Source of the DNA: CBDIHP01 sp965279195
GTDB lineage: Bacteria; Planctomycetota; Planctomycetia; Isosphaerales; Isosphaeraceae
DNA length: 64,000 bases
Direction of reading: 5' to 3'
Assembly (NCBI GenBank): GCA_965279195.1
Contig: CBDIHP010000041.1
Location: 124,001-188,000, forward strand
The notes under the pieces are model-generated. The model saw only the letters and a program-made list of their open reading frames with translations, was not told where the DNA came from and searched no databases. Shown one piece after another: positions 18,034 to 26,253 of the stretch. The position numbers and the translations under genes are program-made. Within the stretch, counting starts at the first letter, position 1. Every line of letters starts with the position of its first letter.

Positions 18034-20394
18034 TCATGGTACGCCCTTGGCCTCGTCTTCGAGACGTCGGCGGAGGCGTTCGAATCGGTCCTTGAGCTCG
18101 TTGCCGCCGAGTTCGGGGTGGAGGATGGCCGTGGCGTCGATGATCTGCTTCGCATCGTTCGGCTGCCCTCCCCGGTAGTAGGCCAGGGCCAGCGAGAGCC
18201 GGGCGTCGAGCCAGGCCAGCGAGCCCGGCTTGAGCTTGCGAGCCCGGATGCGGTGGATGTCTCCCGCGTATGAGTAGCCGCTCATCCGGGAAAACGCGTC
18301 CGCGAGGTCGCGGAGGTGTCGGTCGGATCCTTCGAAGGCACGATCGCCCAGATCGGTGAGTGACCGACGCGCGGCCACCGTATCTCCCACGTAGAGCGAG
18401 GCCCTGGCCGACCTGAGGATGACCTCCGCGCGGTCCGCAGGAGAGTAGTCCCGGACGTGCTCCACGTAGGGCTGGATCCAGCCTCGGAGCAGGAAACCGA
18501 GCCGGCGTCGCACGAGGTCGGACTCGGCGGCGGCCCCCGCCCGATCGAGCAGGTCGGCGATCGAGAGGGCATCCGTCAGGCTCGTACGGGGCAACAGGTC
18601 CCTGGCCAGGATCTCTGCCTCGGGCCAGCGATTCAGGCGGGCCAGGGCGAGGAACCTGAGCTGTTTCGTCCGGTCGAACTGCGCAGGCGTGCCGGCCATC
18701 TTCAGGCAGGAGTCGAGCGAGTCCAGTGCCTCGCCTGGCTTACCCGCGTCGAGCGCTAGCTCCAGGCGGGCGCGAAGTAGTTCGACGTCGAGTTGCTCGG
18801 ACCCGGCAACGGCGACCCTGGCCCGGCCGGCCAGGGCGTCACGGGCGGCCTTGATCAGCTCATCGATCTTCGCCCGGTCGCCGTTGATGAGCTGGGCCTC
18901 GATGGCATTGAGCTGGTGGTTGGCGAGGATGCCCGTGGCGGCCGGCCAGCGCGGATGGCCGTGGCGGATCTTCTCCAACAACCGGTCGGCGGCTTCCGCT
19001 TTCCCCTCGGAGTCCTGGAGTCGCCCGAGGAGCCAGTAAGCCTCCTGGGTGACGGCCAGGTCGGGGAACTGCTTGATCTGTTCCTCCAGCGCCTTCTGGT
19101 AGGTGGCCAGGGTGACCCTGGTGTCATTTTGCGACAGTGCGCGGCCGTAACTGAGTACCCGGAGGGTGCCGGCCTTGGACTTGAGATCGTCGTTGGCCTT
19201 CGACTGCAGGACGCGGCCGAGGATCTCACCCGCCTCGAAGAACTCGCCCGCCTGGAAGTGATAGGCTCCGGCCTGGTAGCGGAGGCGGTCGCCCGTTGCG
19301 GCATTCGTCTCGCGCTCGATGCGATCCGCGCCCCGTGCGAGCAGGGCGGCGGCTCGGCCCGGCCGCCCGAGCATCGCGAAGCCCTCCGCGAGGATCTCCC
19401 AGCAATCCGGGGGCAATCCGGGCTCGGGCTCTGCCAGGTCGCGGGCCAGGAGCGTGAGGCTCTTCCTTGCGTCGGCTCGCGACGTGGCTCGCAACCGGCG
19501 GGCCCTCGCGAAGATGTCCGCCTCGATCTCCTTCCGCTCGCTGCCCCGCTCCTGGCGAAGCTGGCCGAGGAGGATCTCGATGGCGAGCCGATCCCTCGAA
19601 GGTGCGGGGATCGGCTCGGCCGCGAGCGCCTTCAGGCCGTCGGCGAATCGGGATTGATGCATCAGGATCCGCACCCGCACCGAGGCCAGGGCCTCGGGCG
19701 AGGGCCTGGGATTCAGCTTCGAGGCCTGTTCGAGTGAGTCCATGGCCTGCTGATGGAGGCCGAGGTCCGTCCCGACCTCGGCCCTGAGCAGCATCGCGAA
19801 GCCGGCGAGCTGGACCTCTGTGATGGGCGTCGCAAGCAGATCGGCGGCCTTCTCCCGGAGCGGACGCCGCTTGCCGGGATCCTCGTCCAGATCGGCGAGA
19901 TCCGCGAGGACTTGCGCGAGGCGATACCGGACGTTCTGCGCGAAGGGCTCCGGGCTCGCCTTCACCTCGTTCGCGATCGGCTCCAGGGTCGCGATCGACT
20001 TCTGGAATTGCTCCGCCGCCCGGGCCTCGGCCTGCTCCTCGCCGGTGGCATCATACTGGCGAAGCAAGCTCCGGCCGATCGCCCAGCGGTAAACGGCCGA
20101 GCTGAAGCGGAGTTTGGACAGTTCCTCGAATGTGGAGTTCTCGGCGGCGAACGCGTCGACGAGCGAAATGGCCTCGCCCCAGAAGCCCCGCTGGCGGTCC
20201 AGGTCGCGGGCGTCGGTCGCGTACCTGTCGAGCGCCGTCGCCGCCTCGGCCACCGCCGAGGCGCGTGTCCGGAGGGTCAGCTTGGTGTCGGCCGCCTTCG
20301 CCTTCAACTCCGCGACCTCGGGCGGAAGGTCCGCCCCGAGACTCAGGAATGCCAGGCAACCGAGGACGAATCGACCCGCCGTGTTAAGTCGCAT
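18034..20394 (-). CDS. Secreted TPR-like helical repeat protein
   Basis: 786 residues with a signal peptide (residues 1-21, ending at SLGAD). The whole mature chain is Ala/Leu/Arg-rich paired helices of tetratricopeptide type, for example AGKPGEALDSLDSCLKMAG and YYRGGQPNDAKQIIDATAIL near the C-terminus. No catalytic motif was seen. It starts three bases after the stop of the ceramidase-like gene on the same strand, so both are probably translated from one mRNA. Such proteins usually act as periplasmic scaffolds or tally-type adaptors. The specific function is unknown. Confidence 0.65.
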   Translation of the reverse strand: MRLNTAGRFVLGCLAFLSLGADLPPEVAELKAKAADTKLTLRTRASAVAEAATALDRYATDARDLDRQRGFWGEAISLVDAFAAENSTFEELSKLRFSSAVYRWAIGRSLLRQYDATGEEQAEARAAEQFQKSIATLEPIANEVKASPEPFAQNVRYRLAQVLADLADLDEDPGKRRPLREKAADLLATPITEVQLAGFAMLLRAEVGTDLGLHQQAMDSLEQASKLNPRPSPEALASVRVRILMHQSRFADGLKALAAEPIPAPSRDRLAIEILLGQLRQERGSERKEIEADIFARARRLRATSRADARKSLTLLARDLAEPEPGLPPDCWEILAEGFAMLGRPGRAAALLARGADRIERETNAATGDRLRYQAGAYHFQAGEFFEAGEILGRVLQSKANDDLKSKAGTLRVLSYGRALSQNDTRVTLATYQKALEEQIKQFPDLAVTQEAYWLLGRLQDSEGKAEAADRLLEKIRHGHPRWPAATGILANHQLNAIEAQLINGDRAKIDELIKAARDALAGRARVAVAGSEQLDVELLRARLELALDAGKPGEALDSLDSCLKMAGTPAQFDRTKQLRFLALARLNRWPEAEILARDLLPRTSLTDALSIADLLDRAGAAAESDLVRRRLGFLLRGWIQPYVEHVRDYSPADRAEVILRSARASLYVGDTVAARRSLTDLGDRAFEGSDRHLRDLADAFSRMSGYSYAGDIHRIRARKLKPGSLAWLDARLSLALAYYRGGQPNDAKQIIDATAILHPELGGNELKDRFERLRRRLEDEAKGVP

Positions 20395-20397
20395 CGC

Positions 20398-21693
20398 TCA
20401 ACCTTTGAGGAGGGTGGCGATCGCCTCCCTGTAGCGGGGCTCGGTGTCCGGGCTGACGAACGAAACGGTCGGCTCGTACCCACCCTCCCCGTACGACCGG
20501 GCCAGGGGGATGTACCAGGGACCGCCGTCGCCGTAGGCGGCCGTGGCCAGCCACTTGCCCGGACGCTGTTCCTGGGCGTGGAGCTGATATTCCACGAACG
20601 TCTCGGCCGGGAAGTGCGCGACCTCGAACGAGCCCACGCCGAGCCGGGAGAGCAGGATCGGCCGCCTGGTCTCGGCGCGGATCAGCCAGCCGCAGGTCAT
20701 GGCGTTGCGGTTGCGGTTGACCGTGGACTGCTTTGGGTCCGAGACGATGGCCTTGAGCTTGTCGAGGTCATAATCCTCGCGCGAGTGGAACTGGATCGGG
20801 TGGGTAGACCATCGGATGTCGTCGAGCCGCTCGGGATCCTTATCGGCGTCCTTGTCGGCCGCGACCATCGCCGCGTGGATCCGGGCGGCGAGGATCCCCC
20901 GATAGGGGTGAGAGCCGTCGTTGTACTTGCCGGCCGTGACGTTGCCGGCGGATCCGGTGAAATAGATGTGCTGGACGCCCGGCTCCTCGGCCTGGCGCTG
21001 CTCGCGGGCGAGGCCGACGAAGTCGCTTGAGACCCGGCCGTCGCCGTAGTAGCTCATCGGGTGAGTCGTGTAGTAGTAGAGCCGGGCGAGGGGCCTGTCC
21101 TGGCGGTAGAACGAGAGGGAGCGGAGCAGGGGGTCGATGGTCCCATCGGGCTCGGCACGGGCCTCCGGATCCTTGGTCGCGCTCGTGCGGTTGTAGCGGA
21201 CCTTGCCGTTCTTCACCACGCGCCGGTTGCAGGCGACCATCTTCACGGGCGATGTGCCGCCCCGGACATGGGTGACCGGCTCGCCACTGGCCACGGCCTG
21301 CTTCACGGCATCGGCGGACCGCTTGACAAGGTTCGCGACGAAATCCTCGTCGTACAGCAGGATCCGGGAATCGGACTTGCGGAGGAGAGCGTTGCCGTCG
21401 CGATCGATGAAGGGGGCGTTGTGCTGGTGGACGCAGTGCAGGGCGACCCGATCCGGCGTGGTGTGGGCGGCCTCGGCGAGGGCCTCGGTCCAGAGCCGGT
21501 GCGATTCGTTCATCACCCCGGTCCAGTCGAGCGCGGCCAGGACGATCGGCAGGCCGGCACCCTGGAGGACCACCCCCTTGAGCCAGAGCGGATCATCCAC
21601 CCCCACGACCGGGTCGATCCACCCGCCGCAGAGCGAGTGGCCGGAGGGCGGGGTCGCATCAACCTTGAATGTCGAGAGGTGAAAGGCGAGCAT
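20398..21693 (-). CDS. Neutral/alkaline non-lysosomal ceramidase-like protein
   Basis: 431 residues from the ATG at 21693 (MLAFHLSTFKVDATPPSGHSL). The start of the chain, with VDATPP...PLWLKGVVLQ, ALDWTGVMNES and CVHQHNAP, matches the N-terminal domain of the neutral ceramidase family that planctomycetes carry in many copies. In true ceramidases the catalytic serine and zinc ligands sit in this fold. The corresponding residues were not all confirmed here, so substrate and activity are uncertain. No signal peptide is visible. It is the first gene of an operon with the TPR protein and is divergent from the ABC transporter. Confidence 0.7.
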   Translation of the reverse strand: MLAFHLSTFKVDATPPSGHSLCGGWIDPVVGVDDPLWLKGVVLQGAGLPIVLAALDWTGVMNESHRLWTEALAEAAHTTPDRVALHCVHQHNAPFIDRDGNALLRKSDSRILLYDEDFVANLVKRSADAVKQAVASGEPVTHVRGGTSPVKMVACNRRVVKNGKVRYNRTSATKDPEARAEPDGTIDPLLRSLSFYRQDRPLARLYYYTTHPMSYYGDGRVSSDFVGLAREQRQAEEPGVQHIYFTGSAGNVTAGKYNDGSHPYRGILAARIHAAMVAADKDADKDPERLDDIRWSTHPIQFHSREDYDLDKLKAIVSDPKQSTVNRNRNAMTCGWLIRAETRRPILLSRLGVGSFEVAHFPAETFVEYQLHAQEQRPGKWLATAAYGDGGPWYIPLARSYGEGGYEPTVSFVSPDTEPRYREAIATLLKG

Positions 21694-21784
21694 GGAGGCG
21701 TCCCAGTTTCCTACGGAACCGGCCCTGCGGCCCGATTGTTCAACCGAGTTTATCCCAAACCGCCCCGACAGTGGAGTGGGCAAC

Positions 21785-22558
21785 GTGACCGAGACCGAAC
21801 CCGCGGTTGCGTGGATGAACATTTCGAAGCGGTTTGGTGACAACCCCCCGGCACTCTCGGGCGTCGATCTCGACCTGAAACGCGGCGAATGCCTGGTCCT
21901 CCTCGGCACCAGCGGCTCCGGCAAGAGCACGCTCCTCAAGATGGTCAACCGCCTCGTCGAGCCGAGCGAGGGAGCTTTGAACGTCCTGGGGCGGCCATCG
22001 GCCGAGTGGGATCCCATCGAGCTTCGCCGCCGCATCGGTTACGTCATCCAGGACATCGGCCTGATGCCACACCTGACCGTCCTGGAGAACGTCGCCCTGA
22101 CGCTGCGGATCCGCGGGACCGGCCCGCACGAGCGCGAGACCAGGGCCCGCGATCTCCTCTCGACGGTCGGCCTGGAGCCGTCCCTGTTCGCGGATCGTCG
22201 CCCCCATGAACTCAGCGGCGGGCAACGACAACGGGTCGGCGTGGCGCGGGCGTTGGTAACGGATCCCGAGCTGATCCTGATGGACGAGCCGTTCGGGGCA
22301 CTCGACCCGATCACGCGACGGGAGATCCAGGGCGAGTTCCACGCCTTGCAGCGACGCTTGAAAATGTCCGTGATCTTCGTGACCCACGACATCCGCGAGG
22401 CCTTCCGGGTGGGCGACCGCCTCGCCGTGCTCGACGCCGGCCGGGTCGTCCAGTTGGGGACGCCGGAGGAACTCATGAACAATCCCGCGAACGAGTTCGT
22501 CGCCTCGTTCCTGGCCGACGCCCGGGCTGTCCCCATTGGCGAGGAGTCCGGCGCGTGA
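21785..22558 (+). CDS. Osmolyte-type ABC transporter ATP-binding protein (OpuCA/ProV-like)
   Basis: 257 residues from a GTG at 21785 with GGAG upstream. Walker A is GTSGSGKS, the signature is ELSGGQRQR, Walker B is LILMDEPFG, and a switch His follows in FVTHDIREAF. The sequence IGYVIQDIGLMPHLTV and the DPITRREIQ segment after Walker B place it with the quaternary amine uptake ATPases (ProV, OpuA, OpuCA). There are no C-terminal CBS domains, so direct ionic-strength gating of the usual kind is not expected. The stop overlaps the start of the permease gene (GTGA), so the two are co-translated. Confidence 0.85.
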   Translation: MTETEPAVAWMNISKRFGDNPPALSGVDLDLKRGECLVLLGTSGSGKSTLLKMVNRLVEPSEGALNVLGRPSAEWDPIELRRRIGYVIQDIGLMPHLTVLENVALTLRIRGTGPHERETRARDLLSTVGLEPSLFADRRPHELSGGQRQRVGVARALVTDPELILMDEPFGALDPITRREIQGEFHALQRRLKMSVIFVTHDIREAFRVGDRLAVLDAGRVVQLGTPEELMNNPANEFVASFLADARAVPIGEESGA

Positions 22559-24102
22559 ATGGGATCCTGGAATTGCTCGCGGCCGAGTGGCGTAACCTCG
22601 CGTGGTCGACCGCCGCCCACCTCGATTTGACCCTCGAAGCGATCCTCATCGCGGCCGCCATCGGCGTGCCTCTCGGCATCCTGGCCAGCCGGTCGCGGCG
22701 TGTCGAGACCCTGGCGCTGGGCGCGGCGAATGTCCTGCAAACCGTGCCGAGCCTGGCGCTGCTCGGCCTGTTGCTGATCCTGTTCCGCGGCCAGATCGGC
22801 AAGACGCCGGCGCTTGCGGCGTTAATCGTTTATGCGATCCTACCGATCCTCAAGAACACGATCCTCGGCCTGCGGAGCATCGACCGGGGCGTGGAGGAGT
22901 CCGCCATCGGCATGGGGATGACCGCCTGGCAGCGCCTGCGGATCGTCCAGTTGCCGCTGGCCTCGCCGATCATCCTGGGCGGGATCCGCGTCGCCACCGT
23001 GGCCTCGATCGGCATGGCCACCATCGCCGCTGCGATCGGGGCCAAGGGGCTTGGTAGTTACATCTACCGGGGGATCTCTCTCGCCGATCCACGACTCATC
23101 GCCCTCGGATCGGTCCCCGCTGCACTGCTCGCGCTGCTCTGCGACGGTTCGCTCGGGGCCCTTGAACGGCGTTGGCAGCCCGGACCGTCCCGGCAGAGGG
23201 GTCGGCTGGCCTACCTCGCCGTCGGCGTGATCGCGGTCGTGGCCGGACTGGGATTCTGGCAGGAGAGAGGAGGCCTGCGGGGCGGCGCAGCGACGATCGT
23301 GATTGCCTCCAAGGATTCCGCCGAGCCGATCCTCCTCGGACACATGCTCGCCGACCTCGTGGAGGCGGAGACCTCCCTCAAGGTCGATCGCCGGCTGAAC
23401 CTGGCGGGGACGCTCATCTGCTACAATTCGCTCCGCGACGGCGGGATCGACGCGTATGTCGAATACACCGGCACGACCCTGGCCGCGATCCTCAAGCGGC
23501 CGCCCCTGAACGACCCGCGTAAAGTCTACGAGGTCGTCAAGTCGCAACTGGCCGCTCAGGGAGTGACGGTGCTCGATCCGATCGGATTTGAAAATACGTT
23601 CGCCATCTTGATGCGACGCTCCCAGGCCGAGCGGCTCGGCCTCAAGCGGATTTCCGACCTCACCAGGCATCAGGAGACGCTGAGATCCGGCTTCGGCCCC
23701 GAGTTCATGAACCGACAGGACGGCTACCCCGGCCTGGTCGCCGCGTACGGACTCCGCTTCGCGAACGCCCCGCGTGAGATGGACCGGAACCTGCTCTACG
23801 AGGCCGTCGCCCGGGACACCCTGGACGTCGCCGCCGGCGATTCCACCGACGGCCGGGTCTCGGCCCTCGAACTCGTCCAGCTCGCCGACGACAGGCACTA
23901 CTTCCCGCCCTACGAGGCAGTGCCGCTCGTCCGCGCTGAGACTTTGAGGAAACACCCCGAACTAGTCGGCCCACTGAACCGGCTCGCCGGGGCGATCGAT
24001 GCTTCGACCATGCAGAAGCTCAACCACGAAGTCGACGGCCTGAAGAAGGATCCGGCGGCCGTGGCGAAGGCGTTCCTGAGAGAGCGAAGATTGATCCCGT
24101 AG
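22555..24102 (+). CDS. ABC transporter permease fused to substrate-binding domain (OpuCB-OpuCC type)
   Basis: 515 residues from a GTG that overlaps the ATPase stop by four bases. Residues 1-about 210 are a permease with about six membrane helices and the EAA-type loop IDRGVEESAIGMGMTAWQRL. A further helix (LAYLAVGVIAVVAGLGFW) leads to a C-terminal substrate-binding domain (about 245-515). That domain is of the glycine-betaine/carnitine/choline type: TIVIASKDSAEPILLGHML, DAYVEYTGTTL and the typical final VDGLKKDPAAVAKAFL. A tethered binding domain is known in this subfamily. Import of a quaternary amine or other compatible solute is likely. The stop codon TAG is the first three bases of a palindromic repeat. 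Confidence 0.87.
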   Translation: MNGILELLAAEWRNLAWSTAAHLDLTLEAILIAAAIGVPLGILASRSRRVETLALGAANVLQTVPSLALLGLLLILFRGQIGKTPALAALIVYAILPILKNTILGLRSIDRGVEESAIGMGMTAWQRLRIVQLPLASPIILGGIRVATVASIGMATIAAAIGAKGLGSYIYRGISLADPRLIALGSVPAALLALLCDGSLGALERRWQPGPSRQRGRLAYLAVGVIAVVAGLGFWQERGGLRGGAATIVIASKDSAEPILLGHMLADLVEAETSLKVDRRLNLAGTLICYNSLRDGGIDAYVEYTGTTLAAILKRPPLNDPRKVYEVVKSQLAAQGVTVLDPIGFENTFAILMRRSQAERLGLKRISDLTRHQETLRSGFGPEFMNRQDGYPGLVAAYGLRFANAPREMDRNLLYEAVARDTLDVAAGDSTDGRVSALELVQLADDRHYFPPYEAVPLVRAETLRKHPELVGPLNRLAGAIDASTMQKLNHEVDGLKKDPAAVAKAFLRERRLIP

Positions 24103-24195
24103 GGTGTGGGGGACACGTCCTCGCATCCTCCGCACCGACAGACGCGGAGCCCGAAACCGGTGCGGAGGGCGCGATTACGCGTACGCTACACCCTA
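24100..24195. repeat. TAGGGT-ended palindromic element, copy A
   Basis: A 96-base element bounded by TAGGGTGT (24100-24107) and its inverse ACACCCTA (24188-24195). An inner perfect 11-bp stem (24127-24137 with 24158-24168) gives a nested hairpin. The left TAG is the stop codon of the transporter gene, and the right CTA is the stop (TAG) of the convergent cysC fusion gene. It may act as a bidirectional terminator. Related copies are at 32915 and 62977. Confidence 0.75.
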
Positions 24196-25763
24196 TGGAT
24201 GCCGGTGCGGCAAGATGTAGCCCAGGTCGATGAGTCTGGTGATGATCATGCCAGCACAGGTTTGTGCATCATGCTGGCTCGTGTCGAGCCGAACTTCCGG
24301 GTTGAGCGGCGGCTCGTAAGGGTCATCGACGCCCGTGAAGCCCTTGATCTCTCCCGCGCGGGCCTTGGCGTAGAGGCCCTTCACGTCGCGCCGCTCGCAG
24401 ACCTCGATCGGCGTGTCGCAGAAAACCTCGACGAAGTTGCCCTTCGATAGCGCGCGGGCGTTGTCCCTCGTCGCGCGGTAGGGGCTGACGACCGAGCAAA
24501 GGGTCGTCCCGCCATGCTGCGCGATCAGGCCGGCAACATATCCAACACGGTTGATGTTTGCGTCGCGGTCTTCCTTGCTGAATCCAAGCCCCTTCGAAAG
24601 GTGTGTGCGTATCTCATCGCCGTCGAGCAGGGACACATTCCGACCGAACTCGGCCAGACGCTCGACCAGGGCGTGCGCCACGGTGCTCTTGCCCGATCCG
24701 GAGAGCCCGGTGAACCAGATCGTCAACCCTTGACGATGCCGGGGAGGGTACGTTTGCTCCAGGATTGCCGCGACCGCCGGGTGCACCAGATCCTCGGACA
24801 GACCTTCTCCCGACAACAGGCGCTCGCGGATCTGTGCCTCCGACACGCCGAGGAGCGACGACTTCGCGACCACGGGCTCGATTCCGATCTCTGCCATCGG
24901 CCCGAAGAAGTCCGACTCCTCGTCCGGGCCCAGGGGGACGTCCTCCACGCCCACGAGGACGTGGGAGGCACCCATGTTGCGGCAGACGATGGCCCGAAGC
25001 AGGACATCGAGCCGACCGGAGGGCCCGCCCAGGGGCATGAGGTTCAGGACCGGGGCCAGGTCCGCGAGCGCCTCCTCGGCCATCTCACGATCGCAGCGCA
25101 CCCGGGTGTAGTGCTCGACCCCGCCCGGTTGCGGCACGCCGACCACCGGTAGGATCAGCAAGGTGCCGCCGAGTGCGTCGAACGCCTCGCGGATCGATCG
25201 CTCCTGCGCCCTGTGCAGCGACGACCGGGGCGGCACGGCGAGGACCGGGTTGTGTCCGGTCCCGGCCAGGAGGGCGCGAACCATGGACGGCGACCGACGC
25301 AGGTCCACGAAGTCGTGGTGCGGCGGGATCCGGAGGACTTCCAGGCGACCGCTCGCCGCGTATCGGCCGGGTGGGCCGGAGCCCTCGCTCAGGGGAAAAG
25401 TTCCTCGACGAGGAGGAAGGCGAGGAGGTTGCCGTACACGTCCCGAAGGGCGAGCGTCTTGCCCAGATGGATGTCATCGCCGGGCGTGACGGGGAGGATG
25501 ATCGGCGATGGCCAGAAGGTCCCGTCGACGAGCCGACGCTCGGCGATAACACGCTCGTAATCGGCCGACCCGAGAAATCCGGTGAGCGGGGAAAATCCTC
25601 CGAGGGCGAGCTGCTCCAGGTCGCAAAGCCCGCGCTCGTCGAGGGTGAGGCTTGGCAGGTCCTTGGCCGTGGCCTTCATCTCGGCCGCGCGGGCGTCCTC
25701 GACGATCAGGTTGACGAGGTGGCCGCCGTAGGGTGCGATCAGGCCGGGTTCCGACGGGGGAAT
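24193..25763 (-). CDS. cysC: ATP sulfurylase-like/APS kinase fusion, frameshifted
   Basis: Reading through one -1 shift near 25395 gives 523 residues. Residues 1-about 124 (LIAPYGGHLVNLI to AFLLVEELFP) are the PUA-like N-terminal domain of ATP sulfurylase. The catalytic sulfurylase domain follows but is eroded: the usual QTRNPxHRAH reads PPRSSLHRAQ and GRDHAG reads GVEDVP. The C-terminal APS kinase looks intact, with GLSGSGKST, LLDGDEIRTHLSKGLGFS and KGLYAKARAGEIKGFTG. It should phosphorylate APS to PAPS with ATP, while sulfurylase activity is doubtful. No ATG, GTG or TTG precedes the conserved N-terminus; ATT at 25763 lies seven bases after AAGGAG. Without the shift, the kinase half could start at GTG 25308. 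It is the last gene of the cysH operon, and its stop lies in a palindromic repeat. Confidence 0.72.
25389..25398 (-). other. Slippery heptamer and in-frame stop in the sat/cysC gene
   Basis: On the minus strand the zero frame reads CTT TTC CCC TGA. The heptamer TTTCCCC (25392-25398) fits X XXY YYZ, and a -1 slip moves the ribosome into the frame that continues to the APS kinase. One missing C or T in the run would look identical, so a sequence error or a true mutation cannot be excluded. Confidence 0.5.
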
Positions 25764-25801
25764 GGGTTCGCTCCTTCAAACTGAGGATCGAGGACGGGTC
25801 G

Positions 25802-26212
25802 TCAGATCACCCACTCTTCCGGCGCGGCCTTCTGCCAGAGGTCGGCGACGGAAGTGCCGTCGAGCACGGCACGCTCGGCGGCGCGGACGAGTTCCCAGAC
25901 GACCGACAGGGCCCGGGCACCGGGCTCGGTGCGGTCGCGGATCGGCGGCTCTGGGCCGTCGATCGCGGTGAGGACCTCGCCGACGGAGATCGACTCGGGT
26001 GACTTCGCCAGGCGGTAGCCCCCCGACGCCCCCCGCGTGCTCGCGACCAGCCCGGCCCCCTTGAGTTGGAGGAGGATCTGGACCAGGTAGCGCTCGGGGA
26101 TCGAGTAGGATTCCGAGATTTCCCGGATCCGCAGGGGCGGGTCCTCGACCCGGGTCTTGGCCAGGGCGAGGATCGCGAGACAGGCATACTCGGCCTTGGC
26201 GGAGATCTTCAT
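25802..26212 (-). CDS. Rrf2 family transcriptional regulator, CymR-like
   Basis: 136 residues from the ATG at 26212 (MKISAKAEYACLAILALAK), the standard start of Rrf2 proteins. The winged helix contains IPERYLVQILLQLKGAGLVASTRG and GGYRLAKSPESISVGEVL. The three cysteines that hold the iron-sulfur cluster in IscR and NsrR are absent; the only Cys is in the first helix. That, with its place between cysH and the cysC fusion, suggests a CymR-like regulator of sulfur assimilation rather than a cluster sensor. CymR of Firmicutes works with cysteine synthase, which is not in the window. The gaps are 41 bases to cysH and 38 to the next gene, so it is co-transcribed with them. Confidence 0.85.
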   Translation of the reverse strand: MKISAKAEYACLAILALAKTRVEDPPLRIREISESYSIPERYLVQILLQLKGAGLVASTRGASGGYRLAKSPESISVGEVLTAIDGPEPPIRDRTEPGARALSVVWELVRAAERAVLDGTSVADLWQKAAPEEWVI

Positions 26213-26253
26213 CGCGGAGCGGTCCCCGTGCAACCGGCCCGTTCCGTTCCGGG

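Noticed and set aside
25725..25733. GTAGGG match that looks like another TAGGGT repeat end
   Set aside because: It lies within the conserved APYGGH codons of the sulfurylase domain and has no inverted partner at 80-100 bases.
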